23,507 nucleotides of DNA from DASVSL01 sp036388095 (GCA_036388095.1 DASVSL010000011.1:1-23507); one strand, 5' to 3'. Counted from the stretch's first letter, positions 1-7,952 are shown. The notes: generated by a model not told the origin, from the sequence alone. Program-made: numbers and translations.

Positions 1-30
1 ACCAGTCATAAAGACTAGTCGTATTTCATA

Positions 31-109
31 TGGGGCGAACGATGGGGCTCGAACCCACGGCCTCCGGGACCACAACCCAGCGCTCTAACCTAACTGAGCT
101 ACATTCGCC
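31..109 (-). tRNA. tRNA-His(GTG)
   Basis: Read on the minus strand this folds as a cloverleaf whose anticodon loop TTGTGGT gives GTG (His). The extra 5' guanosine (G-1) that marks histidine tRNAs is encoded and faces discriminator C73, and the CCA end is encoded. The T-loop is a normal TTCGAGC. Confidence 0.95.
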
Positions 110-181
110 ATACAAGCAAAAGTGCGTAACACTCTAGCACAGCTCATTCTAGCAAACAGGGGGTGACTTTGTCATGTAAGC

Positions 182-203
182 GACCTGTCCTACACTGGAA
201 TAC
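182..203 (+). promoter_or_regulatory. -10 region of a leaderless promoter for the metallopeptidase
   Basis: TACACT lies at 191-196, 7 nt before the ATG at 204. A TTGTCA box sits 16 bp upstream of it. There is no Shine-Dalgarno, so the mRNA probably starts at or next to the ATG. Confidence 0.5.
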
Positions 204-998
204 ATGGCAGTATGGGACAAATTAGGCAGCAGTGGTAACGTCGATGACCGGCGTGGCGCTTCGGGCGGTAGACTCGCCTTCGGCGGTGGTCTGACGGGGT
301 TACTTCTGACGGCAGCCGTCTTATTACTATCCGGTCAGTCAGGCTCTCAGGTGCTCGAAACGGTCCTTAACCAAGCGTTGCAGCCGACGTCACAGCAAGC
401 GGCGCTACCGGCCGATGATTCCTATCGAGCGTTCGCCGAAAAAGTCCTTGGTTCGACCAACGATTACTGGACGGGGGTTTACCGGGCAAACGGCCAATCG
501 TACACCCCGCCGAGCTTCGTCCTATTTCGCAGTGCGACATCATCAGGCTGCGGCTTCGCCAGTTCAGACGTCGGCCCTCATTACTGCCCTGCCGACGCGA
601 CCGTGTATTTAGACGAAACATTCTTTGACGAGATCCACAGCAGTTTGAATGCAAACAAAGGCGACGTAGCCCAGGCCTACGTCATCGCCCACGAAGTCGG
701 TCACCATGTGCAAAATCTGGATGGCACCAACCAGCGACAATCTGACCCGGTCAAGTTAGAGCTGCAAGCCGATTGTTACGCCGGGGCATGGGCACAATCG
801 ATCAAAGACATTTTTGAAAATGAAGCTGAAATCAATGAAGCGCTCGATCTCGCCAGCGCGATCGGCGATGACCGCATCCAGCAACGGTCGGGCGCACAGG
901 TCAATCCAGAAACCTGGACCCATGGCTCAAGCGAGCAACGGGTGACGTGGTTTAAAACAGGATTTAACTCGGGCGATCCTAACCGTTGCCAACCATAG
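204..998 (+). CDS. Neutral zinc metallopeptidase, YpfJ family
   Basis: This is a membrane-anchored zinc protease of 264 residues. A glycine-rich N-terminus is followed by one hydrophobic helix (about residues 28-44), which should place the catalytic domain outside the membrane. The zinc site is HEVGHH at residues 163-168, and a downstream LELQADCYAG segment (about 184-193) matches the conserved region supplying the third ligand in the YpfJ/Zn_peptidase family. Length is close to that of E. coli YpfJ. The physiological substrate of the family is not known. The gene has its own promoter with a -10 box 7 nt before the ATG, and it ends at a hairpin terminator that is convergent with the next gene. 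Confidence 0.9.
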   Translation: MAVWDKLGSSGNVDDRRGASGGRLAFGGGLTGLLLTAAVLLLSGQSGSQVLETVLNQALQPTSQQAALPADDSYRAFAEKVLGSTNDYWTGVYRANGQSYTPPSFVLFRSATSSGCGFASSDVGPHYCPADATVYLDETFFDEIHSSLNANKGDVAQAYVIAHEVGHHVQNLDGTNQRQSDPVKLELQADCYAGAWAQSIKDIFENEAEINEALDLASAIGDDRIQQRSGAQVNPETWTHGSSEQRVTWFKTGFNSGDPNRCQP

Positions 999-1001
999 CA
1001 A

Positions 1002-1023
1002 ACGCCCGCCGGGTGGCGGGCGT
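1002..1023. terminator. Bidirectional hairpin terminator
   Basis: A perfect 9-bp GC-rich stem (ACGCCCGCC / GGCGGGCGT) with a GGGT loop lies between two convergent genes. It is followed by CTTAAAA on the plus strand. Confidence 0.75.
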
Positions 1024-1049
1024 CTTAAAACAACTATTTGAACTAACGG

Positions 1050-1802
1050 CTAGCGACGCGACGCGTCATCGTGACCGCTACCGTCACTGTCGACATCGAC
1101 TTCTTCGCGGCGAACCGTCTCGTCGACGGTTTCTTCGTCGCTGACCACATCCTTATTGATGCGGATACGTTCTTGTGGGATGACTGTCTTTTCAACCACC
1201 GGTACCTCGGCGTGCGTCACGACCTCGTGGACTTCGTCCGATAATTCTGGACCATCCATCGCTGCACCAGCGTTCGCTTCTGTAATTGGCTCACGTTCCA
1301 GACGAACCTCTTCGCGCTGCACCGGTACAGTCTTCGTGACATTTTCCGTCACGACGTACTTGCGTAGGCGATAGCGGCCGGTTTCAACCTTGCGAGTACC
1401 GACATTCAGTTCTTCGGCCGATATAGTCATTGCGTCGTCGGTTTCTGGGCCGCTAACGTCATGACCAACTGTGTCATGGTCCGAGGCGTCGCTCGACGCA
1501 CCGCCAGCCAGACCGTAATGTTCGTACAGCCGCTGCTCTTCTTCTTCGGACGTCTCCTGGTCCTGCTCGATATTTGGTGCGTTTTTGATCTGGTCTTTGG
1601 AGTAAGGTACGACAATGCGATCGTCCTCGACCTTGGCATTTCGCAGCGGCACAAAGCTGCTGCCGCTAAACATGCCGGTCTTAACAGTCACAAAGACCGG
1701 TTCGTCGCCTGAATCGTCTAGATAAAGTGAATCGACTGTACCGACTTTTTCGTCATTGTTGTCATAGACATCTTTTCGTAGTAATTGGTCGTTTGTATTC
1801 AT
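1050..1802 (-). CDS. PRC-barrel and DUF2382 (YsnF/AvaK-like) stress protein
   Basis: The protein has 250 very acidic residues. Residues 1 to about 75 resemble a PRC-barrel (LLRKDVYDNNDEKVGTVDSL, then VPYSKDQIKNAP). An acidic linker follows. Residues about 125-230 are the DUF2382 pattern of alternating acidic and basic strands (VETGRYRLRKYVVTENVTKT, then VPVVEKTVIPQERIRINKDV). This domain pair occurs in general-stress proteins such as Bacillus YsnF; the molecular role is not established. Unlike many genes here it has a clear Shine-Dalgarno (GGAGG, 7 nt before the ATG), and TACTATATA further upstream may be its -10 region. No membrane segment is visible. Confidence 0.85.
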   Translation of the reverse strand: MNTNDQLLRKDVYDNNDEKVGTVDSLYLDDSGDEPVFVTVKTGMFSGSSFVPLRNAKVEDDRIVVPYSKDQIKNAPNIEQDQETSEEEEQRLYEHYGLAGGASSDASDHDTVGHDVSGPETDDAMTISAEELNVGTRKVETGRYRLRKYVVTENVTKTVPVQREEVRLEREPITEANAGAAMDGPELSDEVHEVVTHAEVPVVEKTVIPQERIRINKDVVSDEETVDETVRREEVDVDSDGSGHDDASRR

Positions 1803-1932
1803 AGTGGCCTCCGCTTGGATTAGTCGTGCGTATATAGTAAACGAGCCTAAATCCGGGGTCTGTGATGAAACTGGTTGTCAAAATAGGTCGTAAGTGCTAG
1901 CACGATGAGCGATCGCACATCGATATCGCCAC

Positions 1933-2319
1933 TCACAAGATCCGAGCTGGGTCGGAGGCGTCCAACTCGTAACGGATGGCTGCTAGGAGTTGTTTAGGTG
2001 ATAGATTGGCCTTCAAGAGACTGCGGTGTGCGCCCTGCTTCATAACGGCATCTAGTTCAGCACCAGATGATAGATTCGATAAAACGATCACGCGCGTCTG
2101 CGGCGGCATCACCGGCGCGAAGTGCTGCAAAAACTCTACGCCGTTCATGACCGGCATCATCAGATCAAGCAAAATCAAATCATAGATTGCTTGTGTGGTT
2201 TTTTCGAGCGCGACTTGGCCGTTTTCTGCCACATCGAGCAGGTATGGTTGGCTCGAAATGATCATCGAGGTCGTTTCCCTCAGCAAATCTTCGTCTTCGA
2301 CTAATAAAATCTTACGCAT
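1933..2319 (-). CDS. Single-domain response regulator (CheY-like REC)
   Basis: A stand-alone receiver domain of 128 residues when started at MRKILLVEDED. The acidic pocket is E8-D11, the phospho-acceptor is D52 (LLDLMMP), and the switch residues are S81 and K103. There is no output domain, so it must act through a protein partner, either as a phosphorelay intermediate or by binding a target. The chosen ATG overlaps the stop of the upstream kinase (ATGCGTAA), implying translational coupling and that this regulator is the kinase's partner. A longer reading from 2343 adds 8 residues that lie inside the kinase gene and is less likely. Confidence 0.9.
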   Translation of the reverse strand: MRKILLVEDEDLLRETTSMIISSQPYLLDVAENGQVALEKTTQAIYDLILLDLMMPVMNGVEFLQHFAPVMPPQTRVIVLSNLSSGAELDAVMKQGAHRSLLKANLSPKQLLAAIRYELDASDPARIL

Positions 2320-3499
2320 TGATGCGCTCCGGAAGTGATACACAAAACGTCGTGCCCTTGCCGGGCTCGGACGCTACTTCAATCGTGCCGTCATGCAACC
2401 GGATAACTTTTTGTACCCAATACAGCCCTAGGCCACTGCCAAAAACTTGTTGCGAGCGGTCATTCGGGATGCGGCGAAATTTTTCAAACAGTGACCCGAG
2501 GTGCTCCTTGCCAATCCCAACACCGGTATCAGTAATCGACACCTTATATCCGGCCCGACCACGCCGAGTGCTCACCCGTATGCTGCCGTTGTCGTGGTTG
2601 TATTTGCTCGCGTTATCTAATAAGTTCTCGAGCGCCATACGCAAATATTGCTGATCGGCATATACTATCGCCGGCTCGTCACAAAGGTCGAGTGATATTG
2701 TTTGGCCACGTTGTGAGACGACATCGCTATGCTCCGCGACGATGTCGATGACGAGGTCATTCACGTTTATTAATCGGCGTTTTAATACGACCTTACCGGC
2801 ATCAATCTGAGCGACTTTGAGAAGACTATTAATGATGGCGATTTGACGTTCATTGCTGTCGTAGGCTTTTTCGAGTGGTACTCGTAACTGCTCCGGTACG
2901 TCGCCTAAGAACCCTTCTAAAATCAATCCCAGAACTTGCTTGACGCCGGTCGCGGGAGTGCGCAGCTGGTGTGAAGCCAGTGAAATAAATTCGTCTTTTG
3001 ATGCATTCAGTTCCATCAGTTCTTTGCCCTGTTGACGCAGACGGACATTGGCGTCGCGCAGGTCGTCTTCTTGCTGTTTGCGGTCGGTCAAATTACGGGT
3101 GACTTTGGCAAAACCGACTAGCTCGCCGGTTTCATCGTGCAGCGCCGTGATGACGACATTGGCCCAAAAACGACTGCCGTCCTTACGGACACGCCAGTCT
3201 TCGTCCTCGACGCGGCCGAGCTTACGGGCAATCATCAGTTCACGGGCCGGCTTCTCGTCGACGATGTCGCGTTCCATATAAAACGTCGAGAAATGTTTGC
3301 CGATGATTTCTTCGGGGGCGTAACCCTTGTTGCGCTGGGCACCTTTATTCCACGTCTGGATGTACCCTTCGCTGTCCATCAAAAAAATAGCGTAATCTTG
3401 AACGCTATCAACGAGCAGTTTGTACCGCTTTAGCTCCGATTGGGTCTCATCGTGCTGGGACTGAAGCGAGGAGAGCTTCGTGGGCGCCTTCGAAGACAT
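2312..3499 (-). CDS. PAS-domain sensor histidine kinase, soluble
   Basis: The 395 residues run: coiled start (1-27), a PAS domain (about 28-140, including NKGYAPEEIIGKHFSTFY and the PAC-like stretch ending VTRNLTDRK), a coiled-coil linker, a HisKA domain with H177 in SHQLRTP, and a HATPase_c domain with an N box (ENLLDNASKYN), G1 (DTGVGIG), an F box (LFEKFRR) and G2 (GSGLGL). There is no transmembrane segment, so it senses a cytoplasmic signal, perhaps redox or a small ligand through the PAS domain; the ligand cannot be read from sequence. It is co-transcribed with, and overlaps, the receiver protein. The start has a GGGAG Shine-Dalgarno. Confidence 0.92.
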   Translation of the reverse strand: MSSKAPTKLSSLQSQHDETQSELKRYKLLVDSVQDYAIFLMDSEGYIQTWNKGAQRNKGYAPEEIIGKHFSTFYMERDIVDEKPARELMIARKLGRVEDEDWRVRKDGSRFWANVVITALHDETGELVGFAKVTRNLTDRKQQEDDLRDANVRLRQQGKELMELNASKDEFISLASHQLRTPATGVKQVLGLILEGFLGDVPEQLRVPLEKAYDSNERQIAIINSLLKVAQIDAGKVVLKRRLINVNDLVIDIVAEHSDVVSQRGQTISLDLCDEPAIVYADQQYLRMALENLLDNASKYNHDNGSIRVSTRRGRAGYKVSITDTGVGIGKEHLGSLFEKFRRIPNDRSQQVFGSGLGLYWVQKVIRLHDGTIEVASEPGKGTTFCVSLPERINA

Positions 3500-3541
3500 G
3501 ATGAACTCCCGTTGTTAGTGTTTGTACATGAACAGCTACTA

Positions 3542-3570
3542 AGTATACTGAGCTTTTATGGCTCGTGCAA
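3542..3570 (-). promoter_or_regulatory. Promoter of the kinase/regulator operon
   Basis: On the minus strand TTGCAC (3565-3570) and TATACT (3542-3547) are separated by 17 bp. The leader to the kinase ATG is about 35 nt and carries an SD. Just upstream lie two inverted repeats: ACGACAA/TTGTCGT near 3587-3601, and GTATTCAC with GTGAATAC enclosing a 15-nt loop at about 3608-3638. They could be a terminator for the MFS gene or an operator. Confidence 0.65.
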
Positions 3571-3643
3571 AGCACTTTGGTCACCACGACAAGTTGTCGT
3601 AGCAGCCGTATTCACACCCCAGGCAGCTACGTGAATACTACCC

Positions 3644-4231
3644 TCAGCGCCGCGGCGCCTTTGCTTTGTATTTTTTAGAAGCAGACGCCACACTGACGCG
3701 CCTGATCGGGATAAACGATCCAATAATCGCAAGCGTACCCATGATATAAAACAGCATTTCAAAACTGCTATTTGCTACAAGCCACCCGCTCAGCGCGCTA
3801 CCGACGGCAATAAGCGGATTCTTGATCAAATCCCAGATCGCCCATTCTTTCATGTGCTTATTTCTATCAAGACTATCGGCAAACAACGAGCTAAAAGCCG
3901 GGGTGCCAAAGCCTTCGGCCAGGCCCGTGATGATCTGCACAATCAATAAGCTTTGGATTGACGGAAACAGGCCAAGGTAAATCCACGCTGCCCCGCGGAC
4001 GGCCATACTGAGTTTGTACACCAGTTCAGTGAAATCAACGCGGTCCTTGATACCCAGGACGATTAGGTCCGCGAAGGCGTTGGCAACGAATTTAGTCGCG
4101 AACAGTAACCCAGCGAGCTCTACCCCTGCACCGATGCTGGCTGAAAACAGTGCATATACCGGCACCAAAATACTGCCCGCCAATATAAAAAAGGAATTGC
4201 CGAGCATCAAACCTTTTATGCGCACGTTCAT
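3644..4231 (-). CDS. Half-size MFS-like membrane protein
   Basis: About 195 residues with five or six hydrophobic helices, about half a normal major facilitator (400 aa, 12 helices). The segment after residue 100 (GLAEGFGTPAFSSLFADSLD, then WAIWDLIKNPLIAVGSALSG) resembles the central loop and helix 4-5 region of MFS transporters. As it ends cleanly with a basic tail it is probably a complete short protein that must dimerise to make a pore; similar short MFS proteins are common in CPR genomes. The substrate is unknown. TATACT lies 8 nt before ATG 4231, or 5 nt before an in-frame GTG at 4234, so the message is probably leaderless. A truncated paralogue is at 5224-5444. Confidence 0.75.
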   Translation of the reverse strand: MNVRIKGLMLGNSFFILAGSILVPVYALFSASIGAGVELAGLLFATKFVANAFADLIVLGIKDRVDFTELVYKLSMAVRGAAWIYLGLFPSIQSLLIVQIITGLAEGFGTPAFSSLFADSLDRNKHMKEWAIWDLIKNPLIAVGSALSGWLVANSSFEMLFYIMGTLAIIGSFIPIRRVSVASASKKYKAKAPRR

Positions 4232-4494
4232 CACTGCTCAGTATAGCGCGCATAAGCGTTACGCGCCGACCAAACGTCCTCAGCTCGCGCCTATGGGCAC
4301 TAGCTTTCTGCTACTGTAAATAACCAAGTTTATGAAATACTATGACCGGTGGCGGCACGACGTCCTATTCACTCAGCCTCACGATCGGCACCCATTCCAG
4401 CCGTTCGATGCGGATAGGGAAAGATCATATTGACGGCACGCGCGTTTCGCTAATCATCCGCAACAAATTTTTGCCAGATCGTATCAAAAGAAAG

Positions 4495-5106
4495 CTAGTA
4501 CGCTAGCTCTTCCAGTCGCCGTCGTTTTTTTCGGTTGCGGCCCTTTAAATGCCAATCGTGCGGATTTGCGACAACGAGTTGATCGTACAGACTCTTCGCT
4601 GTTTTGGTATACAACTTATTTTGTGAGACATAGTTCCTGTTCGTAGTCCAATCTTTTTTCAAGCTGCTTCCTTTGGCTGCTTGTTCGGACAATTCGAAAT
4701 CGACGTCCAAGTTATCAGCGTCTTTGACGATCTTTGCTTCGAGCGACGTGCGCGCTTCGTATTCTTCCCACAGTTCATAAAACTCTTTTTCAAGCGACGT
4801 GCCAGCAAGCATATCTTTTATTGCCAGCTCTTCGTTTCGCTCTACGTACTGCCGAGCGAGGTAGTCAACGTCGCCTGCCCTACTTTCGGCGATATCGTGA
4901 ACAAGTACCATCTTGGCGACCTTACCGGTATCAACCCCTTTTTCGCGACTAGCAATAACCATCGCGATCCAAAACATCCTAAAATGATGCTCGGCTAAAT
5001 TCGCAAAATCATCTCTCAAAAAACGAACCCACATACGCTGGATAAATCGGATGCTTCCCATTTCGAATAGGAAGTTGACGTCGTTTTCTTCGTGAGTAGA
5101 TGGCAT
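4495..5106 (-). CDS. HD-domain phosphohydrolase, YfbR/HDDC2-like
   Basis: 203 residues with the HD-superfamily metal site: H40 or H41 (NLAEHHFRM), H70-D71 (LVHDIAES) and a late aspartate in KDADNLD (129-133). Order and spacing match the HD_3 group that includes YfbR, a 5'-deoxyribonucleotidase, and human HDDC2. It probably removes phosphate from a nucleotide, but the substrate is inference. The basic C-terminus (KGRNRKKRRRLEEL) is unusual and could contact nucleic acid. TATACT (5113-5118) ends 6 nt before the ATG and no SD is present: leaderless. The 260-bp gap between this gene and the MFS gene holds no convincing gene. Confidence 0.85.
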   Translation of the reverse strand: MPSTHEENDVNFLFEMGSIRFIQRMWVRFLRDDFANLAEHHFRMFWIAMVIASREKGVDTGKVAKMVLVHDIAESRAGDVDYLARQYVERNEELAIKDMLAGTSLEKEFYELWEEYEARTSLEAKIVKDADNLDVDFELSEQAAKGSSLKKDWTTNRNYVSQNKLYTKTAKSLYDQLVVANPHDWHLKGRNRKKRRRLEELAY

Positions 5107-5112
5107 GAACGT

Positions 5113-5118
5113 AGTATA
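5113..5118 (-). promoter_or_regulatory. Leaderless -10 box of the HD gene
   Basis: TATACT on the minus strand, six nucleotides (ACGTTC) before the ATG. A weak TTGAAA lies 19 bp upstream. Confidence 0.6.
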
Positions 5119-5223
5119 ATAAATACTTTCATTCGGGTTTCAAACTAAACACAATGCGTCAAAGCAGAGATACAACTACCGAGTCAACGCGATGTACACT
5201 GCTCACTGCCTATCATCGCTGCC

Positions 5224-5444
5224 ATTACTCATCACACCGCTTGGCTGTTTTTATAATGCAAGAAGGCGAGGTACGTTGCCAGGATTTGTATGATCAGCAT
5301 GACGATAAAAATGCCATCAAAGCCGTAGAATTTATAAAGTATGCCACCGCTCAGTGCCGCAATCGCGATCAAGATATAGTTTCCGCCATCAAACAGCCCC
5401 CATTGCCCGGCCTCTTTGCCTTTTCGTTCGGCCGAGAATACCCC
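5224..5444 (-). pseudogene. C-terminal remnant of an MFS gene
   Basis: An open minus-strand frame with no start codon reads GVFSAERKGKEAGQWGLFDG and continues through two hydrophobic helices to LHYKNSQAV and a TGA at 5224. It aligns with the second half of the intact MFS protein at 3644-4231 (residues from about 117), keeping the loop, the W..FD/WDLI..N segment and helix spacing. The first ~115 codons are missing. The break lies exactly at the stop codon of the amidotransferase, in the same reading frame, as if that gene had been inserted into or had replaced the 5' part. This marks the left edge of the accessory array. Confidence 0.75.
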
Positions 5445-6017
5445 TTAACGAGCATCTTTCAATCTTCTCAACTCCTCCAAGATATTTAGAAAAACTTCTT
5501 TACCATTACCCTCTTTGCCTTCGGGATGAAATTGCATCGCATATATAGGCCGCGATTCATGCCTAATCACCTCAACACCATCTTCAGAACTTGCTAAAGC
5601 GACGAGCGGTTTTTCGACCTTCTCAACTGCCCAATTATGGTTTTCATAAACTTGAATCTTTTGACTGTTGCCAACTATAAGATTTTCAGTCATTGGTTTT
5701 ATTTCTACCATGCCCTTTTGTCTATGATCTAGAAAATGGAGGTGTGACCCAAAAACATGACAGATCAGTTCAAAACCGAGGCAGATACCTATGATAGGAC
5801 CCGTATGGTGGCTGATGATAGATATTTCTTCTGCATAAAACTTGTCATGCCAAAGCACTGGCTCGGTGTGCCCGCCAGAAAGTATAACGAGATCAGTAGC
5901 TTTCAATTTATTAGTCGACAATTCACTGAAGCTAATAACTTCTGGACTCATGGCAGCCGTAAACGAAAGTAAGTCGGGTAAGTATTTAGAACCGTTATCA
6001 ACAATATAAGTTTTCAT
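5445..6017 (-). CDS. Stand-alone class I glutamine amidotransferase
   Basis: 190 residues forming a GATase1 domain only. The nucleophile is C79 in GICLGFE, and H164 and E166 lie in QFHPEGKEG, completing the Cys-His-Glu triad. The oxyanion-side motif is SGGH rather than the usual SGGP. Such domains release ammonia from glutamine for a synthetase, or hydrolyse gamma-glutamyl compounds; no synthetase partner lies nearby, so the substrate is unknown. It is the most distal gene of the array. Its ATG follows site 1 by about 50 bp and no SD is seen. CATACT (9 nt) or TACTAC (6 nt) upstream may serve as -10. It is AT-rich compared with the flanking chromosome. Confidence 0.85.
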   Translation of the reverse strand: MKTYIVDNGSKYLPDLLSFTAAMSPEVISFSELSTNKLKATDLVILSGGHTEPVLWHDKFYAEEISIISHHTGPIIGICLGFELICHVFGSHLHFLDHRQKGMVEIKPMTENLIVGNSQKIQVYENHNWAVEKVEKPLVALASSEDGVEVIRHESRPIYAMQFHPEGKEGNGKEVFLNILEELRRLKDAR

Positions 6018-6067
6018 ACCTAAGTAGTATGCCGCATACAGTCATGCACTAACAGTAGACATAAACA

Positions 6068-6096
6068 TGTTGCCCCCTAGTGGACACACTTCGAAC
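6068..6096 (-). repeat. Array site 1 (tRNA-Arg 3'-end-like repeat)
   Basis: The minus strand begins GTTCGAAGTGTG and ends GGGGGCAACA. It matches the consensus of the nine sites except two bases in the centre and A instead of C in the CCA-like end. It separates the helical-repeat gene from the amidotransferase gene. Confidence 0.8.
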
Positions 6097-6147
6097 TTTT
6101 TACACCCTTCAAAATGATTTAACTTGATCTAAATAACTTTGTCGGAT

Positions 6148-6171
6148 GCCCGAGATTGAACGCTCTCGGGC
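6148..6171 (-). terminator. 3' hairpin of the first type B cassette
   Basis: An 8-bp perfect stem (GCCCGAGA / TCTCGGGC) with an 8-nt loop lies 9 bp after the stop codon. On the minus strand it is followed by GGGCATCCGAC, similar to the GGGCACTACC that follows other type B hairpins. There is no strong U tract. Confidence 0.6.
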
Positions 6172-6179
6172 GGCGCAAC

Positions 6180-6824
6180 TTACTTGAACAGCTTCGACTC
6201 AGCCTGAGACGTTAGCCAAAAACCAACTTTTCCGAAGTAGTGCATGAGAAAGGCACAAACCTTTCTGTCGAGACGTGGCTCAGAATCCTTGATCGCCAAA
6301 TAGAGCGACCTTTCTCTCTTACCCAAAGCCGCTTTTGCCTTGAGCCAGTGGAACCGGTTGTTCTTTATCCACTGGGGATCTGCATCGGCGATTTCACACC
6401 AGATCTGATTGGCCTTCTCATGCGACTGTTCGGCCTTGACGTACTGAGCTTTGGTGAGGAACAGCCGTCCGTAGCACATCTCGAGGACTGCCATTCGGTT
6501 CAGGGCTCCATCATGAATCGAACGGGCTGAGTCAAACATCTGCTCTGCCTTGTCGAGAACACCTTGCCTCAAGAAATCCAAGCCCGCATCACGATCAAAG
6601 TCGCCCGCCATCTGCTCGGAATAACCCGGGGCTAAGCGTGCCGCCTCGATCTGTTCTTGCGGATTCTTGCCGATAAGCCGGCGAGCAAGAGCCCACTGAA
6701 AGAAGAATCCTGCGTCTGGTTGAAACGATGCATTCTGTGCATAGTGTGCGGCCAGTTGATCGGCCTGCTTCCACTGTCCTGAGTTGTTGAGCTCGGCTAA
6801 ACGAGCTACGACATTACTACTCAT
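6180..6824 (-). CDS. Helical-repeat (TPR-like) protein, function unknown
   Basis: 214 residues, almost wholly predicted helical, with pairs of helices reminiscent of tetratricopeptide repeats: for example GQWKQADQLAAHYAQNASF, GVLDKAEQMFDSARSIHDGA and AQYVKAEQSHEKANQIWCEI each carry the small-residue/large-residue pattern of TPR helix A/B. No catalytic motif, signal peptide or membrane segment is seen. I do not recognise a specific family. The second of two adjacent ATGs is preferred because AGGAGG lies 4 nt before it. It has its own full promoter and a 3' hairpin (type B cassette). GC content is higher than in the type A neighbours. Confidence 0.7.
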   Translation of the reverse strand: MSSNVVARLAELNNSGQWKQADQLAAHYAQNASFQPDAGFFFQWALARRLIGKNPQEQIEAARLAPGYSEQMAGDFDRDAGLDFLRQGVLDKAEQMFDSARSIHDGALNRMAVLEMCYGRLFLTKAQYVKAEQSHEKANQIWCEIADADPQWIKNNRFHWLKAKAALGKRERSLYLAIKDSEPRLDRKVCAFLMHYFGKVGFWLTSQAESKLFK

Positions 6825-6857
6825 CATGCCTCCTAGATTGGGGATGAGTCTAATAAT

Positions 6858-6887
6858 ATATTACGAATTATTATAATATTATGTCAA
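6858..6887 (-). promoter_or_regulatory. Type B promoter of the helical-repeat gene
   Basis: TTGACA (6882-6887) and TAATAT (6858-6863) with an 18-bp spacer; the spacer is purely A/T apart from CG near its end. TTGACA starts only 3 bp after the CCA end of site 2. The leader is about 30 nt with AGGAGG. Confidence 0.7.
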
Positions 6888-6890
6888 TAG

Positions 6891-6918
6891 TGGTGTCCGT
6901 GTTTGACGTACTTCGAAC
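6891..6918 (-). repeat. Array site 2
   Basis: 28 bp. The GTTCGAAGTACGTC half is intact, the middle is diverged (AAACAC), and the end is GGACACCA. It lies 8 bp from the stop of the kinase gene and is followed directly by the TATTGACA of the next promoter. Confidence 0.75.
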
Positions 6919-6925
6919 CTTTAAC

Positions 6926-7468
6926 TCAAACTTGATTTAGAGATCTGACTATACTCTCAATAAAGACTGTACTGAAGTCTGTAGTATCAACTTTGATTAG
7001 TTGACCAACCTGCAATATGTCATATTTTTCTTGTGGTTCAGCTTCGTCTTCTGAAACGTAGTTGAATACATCATTATGTCCAACATGACGTTCACCTGAT
7101 TCATTGCGATCTACGAATCTTTTTCTTCTTACATCCTTGTCCGTAAGACAATATATTTCATATACCTCAGGATTATATTTATCTATAAGTTTTTCGAACT
7201 TAGGTTTAGCAAATTGATATTCAAATGCATTCTCAACGATTAAAGACTCATCCCTGCTTAATAGAGTATCGGTTAGCTGATAGAGAATATCGTTCGATGC
7301 CATACCTAAAGATCGAGACCATTCTCTGTCTCTAACACCTAACTTATCAAACAAAAATTCTTTAATATCATCCTTTCCGATTTTAGGGATATCCAGTGAT
7401 TTGGAAAGTTGTGATGAAAGGAGGGTTTTACCTGTCGCTGGCAGCCCGTTTACAATGATCAACTTCAT
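6926..7468 (-). CDS. P-loop kinase, AAA_33/zeta-like
   Basis: 180 residues. A Walker A motif, GLPATGKT (8-15), directly follows the first strand. IGKDDIKEFLFDKLG resembles the substrate-binding segment of small-molecule kinases (AAA_33; chloramphenicol phosphotransferase, zeta toxin and gluconate kinase relatives), and DRNESGERHVGH lies in the lid region with arginines. It presumably phosphorylates a small metabolite or nucleotide; the substrate is unknown. The open frame extends 14 codons upstream (MLKNSAKSFCYDGA), but that stretch is the translated terminator hairpin and recurs before the NUDIX gene, so it is not coding. The true ATG lies 6 nt after TATGAT: leaderless. Confidence 0.8.
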   Translation of the reverse strand: MKLIIVNGLPATGKTLLSSQLSKSLDIPKIGKDDIKEFLFDKLGVRDREWSRSLGMASNDILYQLTDTLLSRDESLIVENAFEYQFAKPKFEKLIDKYNPEVYEIYCLTDKDVRRKRFVDRNESGERHVGHNDVFNYVSEDEAEPQEKYDILQVGQLIKVDTTDFSTVFIESIVRSLNQV

Positions 7469-7474
7469 TGCACC

Positions 7475-7504
7475 ATCATAACAAAAACTTTTCGCGGAGT
7501 TTTT
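7475..7504 (-). promoter_or_regulatory. Terminator fused to a leaderless promoter (after site 3)
   Basis: On the minus strand AAAACT, an 8-nt loop and AGTTTTTG form the hairpin with U tract that ends transcription of the preceding cassette. TATGAT (7475-7480) follows at once and ends 6 nt before the kinase ATG. Confidence 0.65.
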
Positions 7505-7515
7505 AAGCATAAGCG

Positions 7516-7544
7516 TGGTACTTCCTATTGGACGTATTTCGAAC
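7516..7544 (-). repeat. Array site 3
   Basis: 29 bp; starts GTTCGAAATACGTCCA and ends GAAGTACCA. It lies 3 bp from the phosphatase stop and is followed by CGCTTATGCTT and the terminator copy. Confidence 0.8.
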
Positions 7545-7547
7545 TAT

Positions 7548-7946
7548 TCAGCCGTCCAATTCAGATACTAATTCACTAACTTTCGTTCTTACTTCATCAC
7601 GAATCTTGCGATGAAATTCTATTGGCTGATGCTGTGGATCTTCGACATGCCAGTATCGTATTTTTTCTGAGTTTCGTAGTTCAACCGGTAATTCATTTTC
7701 AGGCTTAAAAGAAACGATTAGCCCAGCATTTGCGATCATATCTTCAGTCCAAAGCTTTCGCTTGGCATTTTTGAGGCTGAAGTCTGCTTCTTTCATGACT
7801 TCAATCACCAACGGATCGATTGGCTTCCCAACCTTCACATTGATACCTGCGCTTGTCGCAATATCATCCTCACTCAAATCATTTAAGAAAGCTTCGGCTT
7901 CCTGGCTTCTTGCGACATTTGCGTTGCAGATAAACAGAATATTCAT
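7548..7946 (-). CDS. Low-molecular-weight phosphatase family protein (LMW-PTP/ArsC fold)
   Basis: 132 residues. The P-loop C(X)5R is at residues 7-13 of MNILFICNANVARSQ, followed by S14, exactly as in low-molecular-weight protein tyrosine phosphatases. The general-acid aspartate is probably in WHVEDPQHQP. The motif differs from the classic CxGNxCRSP: the second cysteine and the proline are absent, arguing against redox arsenate reductase. Substrate could be phosphotyrosine, phosphoarginine or a small phosphate ester. TATAGT (7953-7958) ends 6 nt before the ATG: leaderless. The longer frame to 8003 runs through the terminator and is rejected. Confidence 0.82.
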   Translation of the reverse strand: MNILFICNANVARSQEAEAFLNDLSEDDIATSAGINVKVGKPIDPLVIEVMKEADFSLKNAKRKLWTEDMIANAGLIVSFKPENELPVELRNSEKIRYWHVEDPQHQPIEFHRKIRDEVRTKVSELVSELDG

Positions 7947-7952
7947 ACGCCA

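Noticed and set aside
4342..4506. 54-codon plus-strand frame starting MTGGGTTSYSLS between the MFS and HD genes
   Set aside because: It overlaps the HD gene's 3' end, lacks an SD and a properly spaced -10 box, and shows no recognisable motif.
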